Positions 50,020-63,231 of a DNA stretch of 64,000 nt are shown here, piece by piece. The stretch's first letter is position 1. The number at the start of each line of letters is the position of its first letter. This stretch comes from Eopsaltria australis (lineage: Eukaryota; Chordata; Aves; Passeriformes; Petroicidae). The stretch spans positions 620,001 to 684,000 of the forward strand of contig JAVTVJ010000569.1 of the NCBI GenBank assembly GCA_034509425.1, in the 5' to 3' direction. The notes below the pieces were generated by a model, which was not told the DNA's origin, did not search any database, and saw nothing but the letters and a program-made list of their open reading frames with translations. The position numbers and the translations under genes were made by a program.

Positions 50020-50946
50020 AGTGTAGATTAACTTGTTCATCAATTACTTGAATGAAGGCGCAAATGCCTTCTCAGCAAGTTCACTGATGACACAAAACTC
50101 GGAGGAGCTTCGGACTGATCCCCCTGAGCACTGTGCAGCCCTTCAGAAGGACCTGGACAGGTTGGAAAAGTAGGCAGATGTGAACTGTCTGAAATCCAAA
50201 AAGGGCAAATGCAGGGTCCTGCACTTGGGGAAGAATAAGCCCGGGCACCAGCACAGGCTGGGGGCAGACGTGATGGAGAGCAGCTCTGTGGAGAAGGACC
50301 TGGGGGACCCGGTGGACAACCAGCTGTTCATGAGCCAGAAATGCCCTCCTGGCCAAGAGGGCCAGTGGTGTCCTGGGGTGCATTAGGATGAACATTGCCA
50401 GCAGGTCAAGGGAGGGGATCCTACCCCTCTACTCAGCCCTGCTGAGGCACATCTGGAGTGCTGTGTCCGGTTCTGGGCTCCTCAGTACAAGACAGACATG
50501 GAGCTCCTGGAGCAGGCCCAGGGTGGGACTACAAAGATGATGAAGGGACTGGAGCACCTCTCTTACAAGGAAAGGCTGAGGGAGCTGGGCCTGTTTTGAG
50601 AGGTCTTGAGAAGAGATAACTGAGAGGGGACTTCATCAATGAGCAGCTAAAGCCCCCATGAGAGGCTGGTACCCTACCACTGTGAATAAAAAGTCCAATG
50701 GTAATTAAACTTTTCCAAGAAGAGTGTGTTGCATCAGTTGGAAGCACATTTGGATTTGGGGCAATCTGGGGGGGATCCTTAATGTTAACACCGCATTTTT
50801 CATCTTCTGGCCCAACCCACAGAGGTGTTGACACAACCCTGTGCTGTGTGCTCTAGGATGACCCTGCTTGATCATGGAGATTGGAGCAGATGACCCCCTG
50901 TGATCCCTTCTAACCTGACCCATTCTGTGGTTCTGTCATTCTATGA
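50020..50946 (+). mobile_element. CR1 LINE fragment (end of reverse-transcriptase ORF plus 3' UTR), plus strand
   Basis: Familiar CR1 strings run in order: AAGTTCACTGATGACACAAA, AAGGACCTGGACAGGTTGG, CTGCACTTGGGGAAGAATAA, CAGCTCTGTGGAGAAGGACC, CTACTCAGCCCTGCTGAGGC and GGTTCTGGGCTCCTCAGTAC. The tail ends in TTCTGTCATTCTATGA at 50946. The copy is 5'-truncated and carries in-frame stops, so it is dead. About 50650-50810 does not look like CR1, as if the element were interrupted or partly replaced. Confidence 0.95.
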
Positions 50947-52954
50947 CCTCAGATTTTGGAGCAAAGCAAGCTCTCACCTGCCCTTGTTCAGTGAAGCAGG
51001 GCTGTGCATATTATTTATAAATTAAATTACTGTATATACCACATAGCTATAGTCCCTAATTTCTTACTGTAATCAAAACCTTTATGAGATCTGAGATTTT
51101 GTATCAGTGAGTGGGAGAGAGGAAAAACAATATAGCACTAATGACCACAAAACTAAAAGTTTGTCAGTAGGAACAATCCTGCATCCTGCACCAGTGTTTT
51201 GAGCAAAAGGTTCAGTCTAAGAGTTGGAACTAACAGCACAATTGTGGGTGGTTGGAACATAAAAGTCCTGGGAAAGCAGAAGAAAGAAAATGAATAATTT
51301 AATTTTCTGCCTCATCTGGGCTTCTGTGTGCAATGCTGCGTCCAAAGGCAAGACACTAAACCAGATCCAAGCTCTTTTAACTCTTTCATGAAATTATTTT
51401 GTGACAAAAATTCAGGCCTGAGACTAGTGGTGTTTAAAGTGTGTGTGTTTTCCACATCTTTGGGATTCATATTGATTCTTAAGAAGAAATGGGGCTCTGT
51501 TCACTCCAGATGTACTGTAAGTACTGTGGTAAAATCATATGGCATGGAGTGTGTTATTGTGGCATGGTCAGCAGCCATTGCACCTGATAAAAGCTCAGGA
51601 ACTAGGTTGTCTCTAGTTAAGAGTGTCTGATCAAAGGGATCCTGACACAATCACATAGTGCCACTGCAGCAGGGCTTGGAAAAGTATGAGTTGGAGGAAG
51701 AAGTAAGATACAGGTGGTCTTTTATCAGATAAATTTGGTAGGACCTACAGTATCATCCATTGTAGCAAATATGTTTTCATCAACTCCTGCCTGAGCTTCT
51801 CTGACACCTTTTTTCAAACATCAAGGAGCTGAGCTTTCCCAGCCAGAGCTGCTTTCCACTCATACTGTCTCCTCCAATCTTAACTTTGCTCAGGCCTGCT
51901 TTCCCATTTCCATTGGGCATGGCTGTCATGTAAGGTAAAGGGGTTGTGATTTATTTGCCTCCAGAACTCTGCTGGTCGTTATCTCAACGGATTTTCATCC
52001 TAGACATCAAATGCTTTTCTTCTGCTTTATTATACCTCATGGCAGATCCAGGATTACACAGCAGCTCATATGCAGATGCACATTTTCAGCAGACAGATTA
52101 AGCCATACTAGATTTCCAAACTACTTTCCTACCCAAGCGTTGAAGCATGCTAAATAAAGCAGCTTGTTTAATTTCCCAGTGAAGCTACCAAGAACAGCTT
52201 GGGTTACTCTCAGTTCACTCTTCCCCTCTTCTTTTGTCATTCATTAAACTTTTTGTTTCATTTTGTTTTGAAGAGATGGTGGTGGGTGCACTACAGATAA
52301 CTTGCACCCAGAAAGTGGAGGGAATTTTGTGGAGAAGTTCAGAGGAACTGAGGATATTGAGAGAACAACAATTAATTAAACAGGATTAGGCTCCACAAAT
52401 TCAATTGTTTCATTAAACTATTTCCAAGCAATAATTAAATCCTCATCATTTACTGCTACAGAGTAGGAGAAAGAAGAGCTTGTACAGAGTGATGGCTCAA
52501 GAAAAAAGCAGAAGTCTGTGCTGACAGGTTGTAGGATAATGTCTCACTGGTGATTAGTGGCTGTTACAGTAATACAGATCAAGAGTCTGAACCTGTATTT
52601 GAGAAATAACAGTGATCCAAATTTATGACAGATAATTCAATTTAAGAAGTCCTCATCTTTAAGACCTGACTACTAACTTAGTTCAATTAATGTCTGGTGC
52701 TTTTCAGATTATGTATGTGGGATGACTTGTCCACAGGCAACATGATTATTCTTTTCAGTGCAATAAAGATGAGAACCTCAAACTGTATGGCTTCCTGACT
52801 GTAAGCCATTGTTTTCTCTCTCTCTGAACTGGAGCCCAGAGGGGCTGTTCAGGCACTCTTGCTGCTGGCAATGGTTAGGCCCTGCAGTCACAGAGTAGAA
52901 ACCACCTTCTCTGACACTAGTTTTTCTACTCTGAGAGTGACAGTGCACAGGCAC
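50947..52954. other. Gene desert between two CR1 copies
   Basis: AT-rich single-copy sequence. No gene, RNA gene or repeat recognised. Confidence 0.5.
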
Positions 52955-53104
52955 AGGTTGCCTAGAGTTGTTGTGGAATTCCTATCCTTATTCAAAAGCC
53001 AAGACCTAGTCCTGGGCAATTGATTCTAGGTGGCCCTGCTTGACCAGAGGGTTTGAATGGGGTGATTTCTAACCTAAGCCACTCTTTTATTCTTATCCTG
53101 TGAC
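52955..53104 (+). mobile_element. CR1 LINE 3'-end fragment, plus strand, older copy
   Basis: Diverged match to the CR1 3' end: AGGTTGCCTAGAG, GTTGTTGTGGAATTCC, CCTGGGCAATTGATTCTAGG, TGGCCCTGCTTGACCAGAGG, and a tail reading TTATCCTGTGA. It is about 150 bp and more diverged than the copy at 50 kb. Confidence 0.85.
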
Positions 53105-54029
53105 ACAGGTGTTTCTTCAGGGAGCAATAACTAAGGAAGAGAAGTCTGTAATTTCTCTTCTACCATGTAACCTTCTCTAAGGAAGGTAATTTATCTTTTC
53201 AAATAAACCTTTTGTTTCATCTTCTGTGATCATAAGGGGCTAGACTCACACATTGGTCCAAAATAAAATAAGTCCTTCACAAATAGTAAAATGTAGAGTA
53301 TAGGAAGTACACTTTAGAATAGCTCTATTTCACTAAATACATTCTTCTAACATGTGCTGGCTGTTTAAGGGGAATGAATATTTATAGGGTTACAGATTCT
53401 CTTGTGTAACAGAGATGTTAAGAATATAAAAGCAGTGGCATCTGGGACGAGATGTGGGAACCCTTCCTTCCCCCCACGATGATCTGCAGTCGTACCACTA
53501 GATAGCAGTGTACAGCAATGAATGCTGGTGCCAAAGGGGCCTTGCAGCACTGGCTGACCAAACACAGCACTTATTCCCAAACTGAGAGCAGACACGGGGA
53601 AAATGGCAGAAGGAGAAAGCCGTGAGAATAATTCCCTATTATTTTTAAACCTAAAACGCTTCTGTCCTGTCTCAGTTTTTGGTGCATAAATGTACAGTTC
53701 CCTGCACTTGCTGAAAAACAAAGTGCTTTCAAAATCAGCCCACAGGATAAAGGTAAAACAAGGTGTCTTTTGTTCTTTACTTTTTCTTTTGATGTAGAAA
53801 GGCTGCCCAATTACATCAGTACTTGCCCCAAAGGACACATAAGAGTTAACACTGGATGCTGAATCCTGCAATAGTTCAGTGAAAGAAGGTGTTGATGCTG
53901 GAGATGGCAGCAACTTCAAAGGCTGCTGGTGGTGGCGCTGGTCCCGCAGGCTGTGGCCATTGCCAACATTGTTGATATGTCCTGACGTCTGCTGCGGCCC
54001 TGCTCCATTGTTTCCTCTATGATAATCCC
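53105..54029. other. Gene desert
   Basis: Contains a 184-codon open frame on the minus strand (53919-53365) overlapped by another. It is Ser/Phe-rich with no recognisable domain and is probably chance. Confidence 0.45.
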
Positions 54030-54160
54030 TAAAAACCTGGTCCCTAGTGGAGTGAGTGGAGTTGGGTTTTTTTAGAGAAATACAGTGACTTGTATCAGAT
54101 GTGCATCTATCTTAATTTACATGTGGCTAATTCGTCTCACCTTGGCTAGGGACCAGGTTA
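54030..54160. mobile_element. Possible short inverted-repeat (MITE-like) unit
   Basis: AACCTGGTCCCTAG at 54034-54047 and CTAGGGACCAGGTT at 54146-54159 are perfect 14-bp inverted copies. TA dinucleotides lie at both outer edges (54030-54031 and 54159-54160). The 98 bp between have no coding capacity. The size and TA flanks would fit a non-autonomous DNA transposon. I cannot name a family, and it is a single copy in this window. Confidence 0.35.
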
Positions 54161-57100
54161 GATTGATTGGTGAAATTTATTTGTGTAGTGGAAATTGAGT
54201 GGGGATTTGAATTCAAAAGGAAGTCAGTCTGGCACGAGCTGCCAGACAGGGCAGCAACTCGTAAACAGCTGGACTGGTGAGTTGAAAAGCATGTCTTAAA
54301 GCTAAGGTGGGAGAGAAAGTGTGGTGCATTTAAGCTGATTATGTCTCTTTTTACAGCGGAAAAATTTCTTCTGTGTAATGCTTGGAGGAAATAACTCAGA
54401 ACTGTACATGTGTTTTAAGTGCTCTTTTTGAGGGTAACCTCATACAATAGCTGGTATTTACTGCCTTGCTGTCAACTTAAAAACAACAAAAAAATGTGGT
54501 TAACATATCTTCTCTTAAATGCTCTCTCTCTTTTCAGAAATTTTGTATTTCTTCAGAGCTCTCCTCTCTGTTGGTCATGTGTTTAGAGAGGTGTCGAAAT
54601 TAGGAAGGACCAAAAACCTCACAAGATGTGGGGATAAGTTGAGATACAGCACTGCTTTGGATGTGTAGTGACATTGCAATGAACACCACCAAATTTCCTG
54701 GGAGGGGTCTTTTTCGCCCTACTCCCTCCCCTGGGGGAATCCCTGTGTGCTTCCCATGTCCTTCCAGACATCCCAGTGACTGCAGCAGGTTTCTGTTCAA
54801 CCCTGTCATTGTGGCTGATGCTGGCAGCCCATGAAGTGGCAGGGCTGGATGTGACACAGATCCTGTCTTGCAGTTTCACATCTCCTGCTTGTCTGTCAGT
54901 GTGTCTTGTGATGCTTACCTCTGTAAGGTGCCAGAGTGAATAACCCTGCTCGCTCACAGCACCTCAGGGCACTGCTGGAGTTTTTCCCTTGCCACAATGT
55001 AAGTACATCCATCACATTGGGTCTGTGTGGATACTGTAGTCCTCTGCTAATAAATGCATTACTACATTCTCTTTCATAAGATTTTAGATCATGGTTATGA
55101 TGCCAAATTGATTTTTGCCTTTTTCCCTTTATATATTCTTTATATTCTTCATATATAAGTATTTGTAGGTCTGTTGCCCATTGTTGTATAACTACATAAA
55201 TTCAGAGCTAGCATTTCACCTGCTCTATTAGGCAGAAAGACAAAATAGATTTCCTAGAGGCTCCAAGCCCCTGAGGACCAAGGTTAAGTTTTCTGGGAAT
55301 GAAGGTTAAAACCAGCTTCTTGAGACACTTCTTCATAAACAAAGTTTAGTTACTATGTAACTAAAGGGGGGGTTTCAGAAAAGGGTCAAACTAGGGAGGA
55401 ATTACCTCATCACCTGTGTCTCTGACTGGGGATCCTTGTCAGTTATGCTAATTTGTTGAAAATGTAAAATTGTGCCCACTTTATGTCATGGTGTGCATCT
55501 TCGTGGCTTTGTCAGCATGTATTCCAGCATGTTGTACACCATAAGGATCCTTACAAAGGTAACTGCATTTTATCTGTGTCTGGTTTATGATTTTTAGGAC
55601 CAGGGGAAAAGGCATCAGTTATAAGAAGAATTTTCTTCTTTTATCTCCTCTCAGTTTGAGTGGAAAAGCTTTGGTGGAAAAGATGTGGGTTTTTAGCATT
55701 TCTAGCACGTTATACAGAATATGTAGATGCCACATGGATTATATTGTTAATTTTTCTATGTATCTGGAAATTTGGTAGTGAGTTTAATAACTATGTTAAT
55801 GGAGATTTTGTAGACTTTTTGGAGGAGGGAACCACCAGGCTGCCTTGAGCTGGACTTAGACCCACATCACACAGTTCACACTCTTTATCTCTGCATGAAC
55901 ATGTCCAAAATGTTGCTGGATGCTGTTTCAAAAGATGACAATCAATGTCCTGGCCCTGACGAGATTTTGGCAGCCATCATGTAAGAGTATTCCTTGCTGC
56001 TTGCTGTTTGCAGGGCGAGGGAGGACAACCAAGCTGCTCCCCAGAAGGCACACTAAGGGTGACTCTTGAGGGCTCTAGGTTCCAGCAGGTGTTGCTCAGG
56101 AGTGGACAATATAAAATCCTCCTTGCCCGAGGGACACCAAAATTTGTGTCTTGCACAAGAGTGCCTCCTTCTGTTCAAAGGAGGAAGGTGGTAGGAGTTG
56201 GAGGGAGAGACTGTAACTCTCCATAGGTAGGCCAGGTTTTCTCTCTTAGAGTGTCAGAATCCCTCACGGAAGTCCTGATCAATCCTTCTTTTCTTGCATA
56301 GTTCTGAGCTTACCATCACAGAGAAGCAGGGGAAGTTTCCAGTTCTTAAAGATATCATCTCACGTTCTCTGCAAACTCAAGGAGATATCTTGGTACTGCT
56401 TAGCCTTTTTCATTTTTTCTGGGTACTAAGATCTGGGACCTTGAGCCCATGTCTGTATTGCTTATGGTTTAACCTCTGTATGAGTTGCTGTATTACCATG
56501 TTTTCAGTCTGGTCATAGTAATTTGATCTATTTCTAGCTAAGCAAGCATGAGGATGAGTCATCTTCTCACATTTTAAGTCGAATTAAGGGGAAAAATAAG
56601 TAGGAACATTTCAAATTCCCTCAGTGCGCTCAGATCTATGGCTGTTCAACATCCTGGTCTTGCTTTGCCTTGTTGGAGATCCTGGCTAGCATGAGGAAAG
56701 AGCAGCAGTTGATGATAGGCAAAGCAGAAGTCAGATGAGGGTTCATGCTATGATCCTGGTGTATTTTTAAAAAACAAGGATTTAATCTCTGTGCAGGCAG
56801 GAAAATTGAACTCTTACGGAAAAAAGATCTTATCCTCACACAGAAAATTATCAGGATGCCTTTCTGCTTTCTGCATTACAGCATGACTTGAAACAGAGGT
56901 ACATCTCACTAATGGGACTGCTGTGAATCAGAGTGTTTGGTTGCTTCTGTAAAAGGCAGGAGAGAGATTGCAGGTCTGAATGAAGAGGCTTTGAGAAGAA
57001 ATATTCTCATAGATATTTCTGTGAGATGGATTTCTGTCCTACCCCACAGAGAAAGGACATCTGGGTGCTGCAGGATGCACTAACTGCACCGACTCAGCTG

Positions 57101-60100
57101 TGTTGAAAACTAGAGATAGAGGCAGAGTCTCACTCAGTTGTGTCCCTCCTGCCTAGGAATTAATGACAGGCCTTCCATTTAGCATGGCCAAGTTCTTAGT
57201 AACAGGAGCTTATTTATTTCACTATGAGTTCCTTTAACCCTTATGTAGTTTATGCCTGTCAGTTACTGTCAATTTGGGACAAATTTGAAGTGCTGTTCCA
57301 AAGGTCATTTAATACCAAAGACAAAAGATATACTTGTGTTTGGACAGGGTAGGACAATTTTGTGAATTCAGGTCAACTCTTCTCAGGAGCATCTGTCTTC
57401 TTAGACTGCTGCTGCCACAATGCATCAAGGAAGAGGAATTTCCTTAATAACTGAAGCAAAATTGTGCCACTGCTTTGTGGAGAACACTCGCTGCTCTCAG
57501 CCCTATTATAGGCTCCTGGTAGCTTTGGGGGCAGGGAAGTGTGTAGTTATAACACAGAAGCAGGAGAAAAATCCTGCCATTTTTAATTTATATCTTTTGT
57601 CTTTTTCCCCCTTCTCATTCCTGAATCATCTCTATGGATTACAGAGGATTTGCTGTGGTACTGATCCTAGAGCTTGACAGAAGTACAAGGTGTCAATGAT
57701 CCCTGCTACCTCTGGACAGGGCCAGGTTATCCAGACATGTCCTGGGGGTGCAGGCAGTCCTGTCTGTACTGCCCAGCACAGTAAGAAGGAGGAAATTCCC
57801 TGCTTCCATAACTTTTCAGTCACGGAATTCACTTCTGTTGTGCTTATATAGACATGTGATATTTGAACTGAGTTTCGAATATTTGAACTATAGTATAAAG
57901 TGAAAGCATCTTGTGCCAGACCTTTTCTTCTATAGGCAAAGGAATGGACTTTGTCCCCAGCTGCCTTCATGAGCCCTGACATCTGGCACATAAGATAAGA
58001 CCTGACTCCTGAGATGGGAGCAGTTTGTATTATCAAATGCAGTTCTATTAATGCCAAAAGAAGTAAGGAATGATAGACACTGGCCCTAAGACAACAAAAG
58101 CCATTTTATGTTTAAACATCTGCCACTAAAATCAACAGACATTTAAGTGTCAATGGGAGAAATACCAGACTGTTTGAGAATAAATTGTTTGTTTCTGTGT
58201 CTCAGATATCTGGAGATCTTTTCTATTTACATCATTGTGGATGGCAGTTTTTCTAAAGTGCAAGTTGAGAATTACCACTGAATGTAAGAGACCAGATCAG
58301 ATGGACTAAAAGTTAAATCCAGTGTTTTAAATGTTTTGATTGAGGTTTCCAAGGGTTGCTAATAAACAGTAGCTGTAATGGTGACTCTATTACTTAAGAA
58401 CTGTACACTGGTGTTTAATTTGGGCCTCAAACATGTATCTGCTTTTCTACTGACATATGATCCTCAAACAAATTTGTAAACTTTGATGAGGTGAATTCCA
58501 CTCTTCATTACTGGCAGTCTGCATGTTGTACACATGGTAGCAAAGCCAATATGCTGGCTTGACTGCTATTTTAAGTAGTTCTGTGGGGGTTTTTTCTTGC
58601 TTGGCTTGATGAATGAGCTATTGAGGAGAAAGGAAGTGAAAAACATGGGCAGACAAAACAGAAATTTATTTGACTGTTAGCTTTCAGTAGTGAGTTCATC
58701 ACAGTTCAAGTGGTATGGAAGGGAGGACATCCTTGGGGGAAAATATAGTGATGGCTATCAGGAATTTAGGTGGGATTCATGCAGATATGACCCCATCCAC
58801 ATATTTTGCCTCAGGGGTTTTACAACTGCAAAAGTATCTAAATTCATACCTTCCTGTCCTGATTAATTCACCTATCCTCTGGAAATTCTCTTTTATGAAA
58901 AAAACCACTCTCAAAACAAAACCAAACCCTGCTAAGGGTTGAGAGGGCCAAGACTGAGAATTCTTCCCCAACAAGAGGTGTCAGACACCAACTATGTTGA
59001 GCAGTTAATGACTCAATGACTTATATTGCAGATACTATTTTCCAGGCATTGGGCCCATTTCAAAGAAGAAGAAATGGAGTTCTGAATGCATAATTACTTC
59101 ACAGTTTGTCACAAAAAGATTGATTGATTTGTTTCTTAAGGGAGTTTCCAATTATTATCTAAGGCTTTTAAGTCTTTGGCTCAAGAAATTCTGAAAAGCT
59201 GAACTATGGACTGTTTGTTACATGTACCAGAGACAACAGCCCCTACCCTTTTGGAAAATGCTTTCTGCTCCTATAGAGGCAGGAGGAAGAAGAGTGGTCT
59301 GTTACTTATCCCTCCATCTCGGATTTCTTCATACAACCCTGATGGGTTCTGTCTTTAGGTCTTGTTTTTCTCAGGGGTGCTGTACCCTCAGGGTCAGCCT
59401 GGGCAGGATGGAGGCATGACAATGGCTTGCCTGTCAGAAGGACTTGCTGAGTGGGTGTAGTTTGGACACATAAAACTGAGACATGAAAGTGCTGGAAGAG
59501 CACAAGGTGTGCTGTAAAAGGAAGGTATGCTATGGGTGTGTCTGCAGCAGCTTTGGCAAACAGCCCGGGAGTGCTCTGCCAGAGAGGGCACAATTGTCCT
59601 GATGCAGGTAGGCCATGCATCACCATTCACTCAACCTCAGCCAAGCCCCAATCTGCTTTACCTTGCACTGAGGCTTGCTGCTGCCTCCCAAGTGCGGCTC
59701 CACATTCCCTGGCTTGAGGCAGCTTGCTGCAGAGGCAACATCGTGATTCCCCAGCAGCTCATCCCAGTCTAAGTTGGACTCTTCTCCCTCCACAGCTGTG
59801 TGATTCTGCCTCCTACCCTGCCACTAGCACACAGGCAAGTGTGGGGTGAGGCACTGGAGTAAAGGAGTTGTCTGAAAATCAACATCTTTTGCAAAGGATG
59901 GGATGGGTATGTGTGTCCAAGTGGAAAGCAGGAGTGCAGCAGCCCCACTAGATCTGTTGAGATTGTTTTGAAACCTCTCACTTGTCTGAAATAGATGGAG
60001 GACATGGCTGCAGGGTATTTCTGCCTGCTCTGGCACAGATGGAGGAGTTGTGGACACCAACATCTGACACTCCAGTACCTAGCCCTGGGGTGAGGAAGGT

Positions 60101-61247
60101 AAGGATCATGTCTGTAGGAGAGATATGTAAGGTGAGACAGATGACTTACCTTAGAGATTGCTTTTTCAATGCTTAACTTACTGCTCAGCTTCTAAAGCAT
60201 ATGATAGGGAGGGGAAAATGACCTAGGGAGCCTGGCAGCTAGCTGCTAGCCAGGAGGGTAGCCCCAGAACGAATAAAATATGCTTCAGCTTCTTGTTAAA
60301 CACTGACCAGATGGCTCTAAGTGCTGGCCTATAAATCATTTCCCACAACAAAATCCACTGCAAGTGGAAATACGTGTTTGTGAAAGGGCAGAATTTACAA
60401 GTCTGTGGTGCTCAGCTCCTGAACTGATGGGAAACATGGGAGGCAGGGTATTAACACGTGGCTGTGTCAGCACCCACAGTGCTGCTGTCAATGAACCATG
60501 AGTGAAATGATGTGCTCCACCTGGTACCAGCAAGTAACCAGCCACTACTCATATTCACCTCATATACACTTCGATTTTAATTGCCCAGCACCTGTGCTGT
60601 CACCTTATTCCCCACAGCCCGACAAGGAGTTAAATTAGTACACATCGTAAAATGAGGGAAAGCATCCTGTCTGAAGTTAATACAGCATTCTTGCTTTAAG
60701 GTCTCAGAGTGGACTTGCATTCCTGTGGGGAACATACTCCATAAATGCTTCTGGAAAGCTTTTCTCAGCTGTAAGGCTGTGAATCACTCTGTGCTTTCTC
60801 TGGGTAAGGAAGAGCTTCTCTCAGATGGTTACCTTGCATCTTTGCAGAGGATTTTAGGAGTGTGATTTGCCACACTTCACAACATGGGGCAGCGTGGAAT
60901 TGAACAGTACCTTCCTCTATACCATCTGGGAAATCCTCATTCCTGAATTGCTTATCAAACAGATTAGACACCTCAGCTTTCCAAAACTGAAAAGTCAGCT
61001 GCCCACGTGAGCACCAAGGAGACACTAAATCCTGCCAAGAAGCTGAAAGTCTTGCACCTGAAATGGTGTATCCATCCTTTGTGACAACATTTAATATCCT
61101 TTTTGTCCCCCACAGAACAAAGAAATTTTTGTATGCTAAAGTTTTAACAGGCAGATATATTGAGAAAAGAGGAAAATTCTAGAGCCACCACATAAACACT
61201 CCCATTGCCCACCCTAATTTTCTTGCTGGGGCAAAACTCAGCAAGAG
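54161..61247. other. Gene desert
   Basis: Seven kb of AT-rich single-copy sequence with no supported gene. The open frame at 57632-58057 (minus, 141 codons) and those at 59222-60063 match nothing known. A slightly GC-richer region lies at 59220-60080. Confidence 0.5.
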
Positions 61248-61272
61248 TATCCTCCCTCCTTGAGGGAGGATA
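61248..61272. repeat. 11-bp perfect hairpin with 3-nt loop
   Basis: TATCCTCCCTC (61248-61258) and GAGGGAGGATA (61262-61272) are exact reverse complements around CTT. One strand of the stem is polypyrimidine. Function unknown; the stem is too short for a typical pre-miRNA. Confidence 0.8.
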
Positions 61273-62080
61273 AAGAAACAGTAGAAAGCCGAATAGTAAT
61301 GCTTCACTTGTGTCTGGCTGCCTGTGCTGCCACAAGGTGGAATGAGTCACTGGGTTTGACTGAAAATGAAAGGCTGGAGCTTTTTATTTAAGAATATCAA
61401 GTTTTCAATGGTGTATGCCACTGGTTAATATGAATGGCTGAAATCCTAATTCCAAGGGAGCAGGAATAAGTGACCTCTTTTACTTCACTGAGGCCTTAAT
61501 ATCACCCCAACATTCACAAATATTGGAGAATTACATTATTGTGAAGACACTGCCCTGTTTCCATACATTTCAAATAGAACAGCTGAGGGGTTTTCCTTGA
61601 TGCTAAAGGCCTGCATAGCACTGATTTCCCTTGAATCCTGATACTGAAATCAGCCAGATAGAAACTTTCTAACATAGTTTTGAGTATTAGAAAGTAGGAA
61701 TTGTTTATTGCAGTATGCTGGTCACTCAGAGGATCCTTCCTCTAATTGAATGTTCCAAGCATCACGTAAACAGAGTTTTGATCATACAAACTGATTACAT
61801 ATTAATTATCTATCCCCACTTACTTGATGTTTATGTATTACTTTATTTTACACAGTTGTACCCTTTATTGGAAATCTTCACTTGGTTCTTTGGTCTGTCT
61901 TCAACATCTGGTGTTATTTTTAGGTGGTTGTTGATTGACCCCAGCTTTGAGTAAGAGCAATATCATTGTTTTGCGTAACTTCTGCTTTGTCAGCCTGGCA
62001 GAGTTGAGCTGGCATCCTGTTTGCGTCTTGCATGACTCCTCTTTACCTGAGTTACGTCCTTTATCTACTGCTCCAAAGCT
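61273..62080. other. Gene desert, nothing recognised
   Basis: AT-rich single-copy sequence with no gene or repeat family identified. Confidence 0.5.
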
Positions 62081-62143
62081 GTGCTGTTCTGTTCTACTGT
62101 CCTTATCAGAGTAAAGTGCTGTTCTGTTCTCCTGTCCTTATCA
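62081..62143. repeat. 28-bp direct duplication (period 35 bp)
   Basis: The 28 bases at 62081-62108 recur at 62116-62143 with a single A-to-C change. A CTGCTCCAAA string also flanks the pair on both sides, so the ancestral unit may be longer. It reads as a local tandem duplication. Confidence 0.85.
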
Positions 62144-63231
62144 TCCTGCTCCAAACAAAGAAGTTCAGGAAAAGCTCAAATCCTTGCGATTTCAAAGAAT
62201 TTTTGTCATTGATTTAAAAGTTAAGCTGTAAGAGGCATGGGAGAAGTACTGAGAACAGGGAACTCTGAGCATCTTCAAAGATAATTCCATAGGATGAATT
62301 CACCAAAATGAAAAAAATAAACACTCTTATGACTGAGAATGAAATAGAATTTGGCTTTTATTTTTTAAAAATAATCTGAAGCCATCAGATGAATTGTATA
62401 ATGCAGAAAGAACTGGATGTTCTTTGCAAGAGCTGGGTTAAACCTCAAAACCAGACTGGCTTGTGAATACAGCTAAAACAACTATTTCAGGTTTAATGGG
62501 ATTCATTGAGTGTTTCCACATTTCCTTCTGGCCTGAATTCATTTTGAGAAAGTGCAGTCTGAACCTAGTGATAACAGAAGGAAATAACTCTATTTTAATT
62601 AAAAATAGAATCACAATCCCCTAAAGCAAGACAATAAGCTATTCTCTTGAATTGAAAATAAGCTGACCAGATTTCTGAATGACAAATCTAGGGTATTGTG
62701 AAGCAGGTGCTATGATGTCTTATCAGAAATTGGAGGAAGAATGCTACACTGAGAAGAAAAAAAAAATTTTTATGGTTTTACATACAAGTAAGTACTAATA
62801 TCTGAACACAGCATGGCTGTATGGTAAATAATTACATGTTTCTCTGATTGTAAAATCTAAGGGGAATAATAAGAAATTCCAGTTTCCACAGAAACCTGTC
62901 TGAACAGCAATAAAAGCATAGCTTATTTAGAGATCTACTATTATTAATGTGCTTGATATAATATGCCAAATAAAAATCACTGTGAAAGCTACCCATGGTG
63001 TTAGGTAATTTGGTGTGGTGGGAGTGACGACAATGTGTCCTAAGATAGAATCCCTCCAGTCTTAAAACTCCATTAGCCATGAAAAGATGTGGCTATTGCC
63101 AAGGGTGACTGTGTCCAGATCTGATTTATTAATATAGTTTTTTTGTAAATTATCCTACTTGTAGCTCAAATGTGTTTGTGTCTGCTCGGGATATTTCTGT
63201 GGGGAAAACTCTTTTCAGAAAACTGTGGTGG
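62144..63231. other. Gene desert, nothing recognised
   Basis: AT-rich single-copy sequence. No gene or repeat recognised. Confidence 0.5.

Noticed and set aside
50081..50395. Open frames on both strands inside 50.1-50.4 kb
   Set aside because: They are fragments or shadows of the CR1 element, not host genes.
53365..53919. 184-codon minus-strand frame
   Set aside because: No recognisable domain, Ser/Phe-rich, and overlapped by another frame; likely chance.
57632..58057. 141-codon minus-strand frame
   Set aside because: No domain, no conserved motif and no splice or promoter context.
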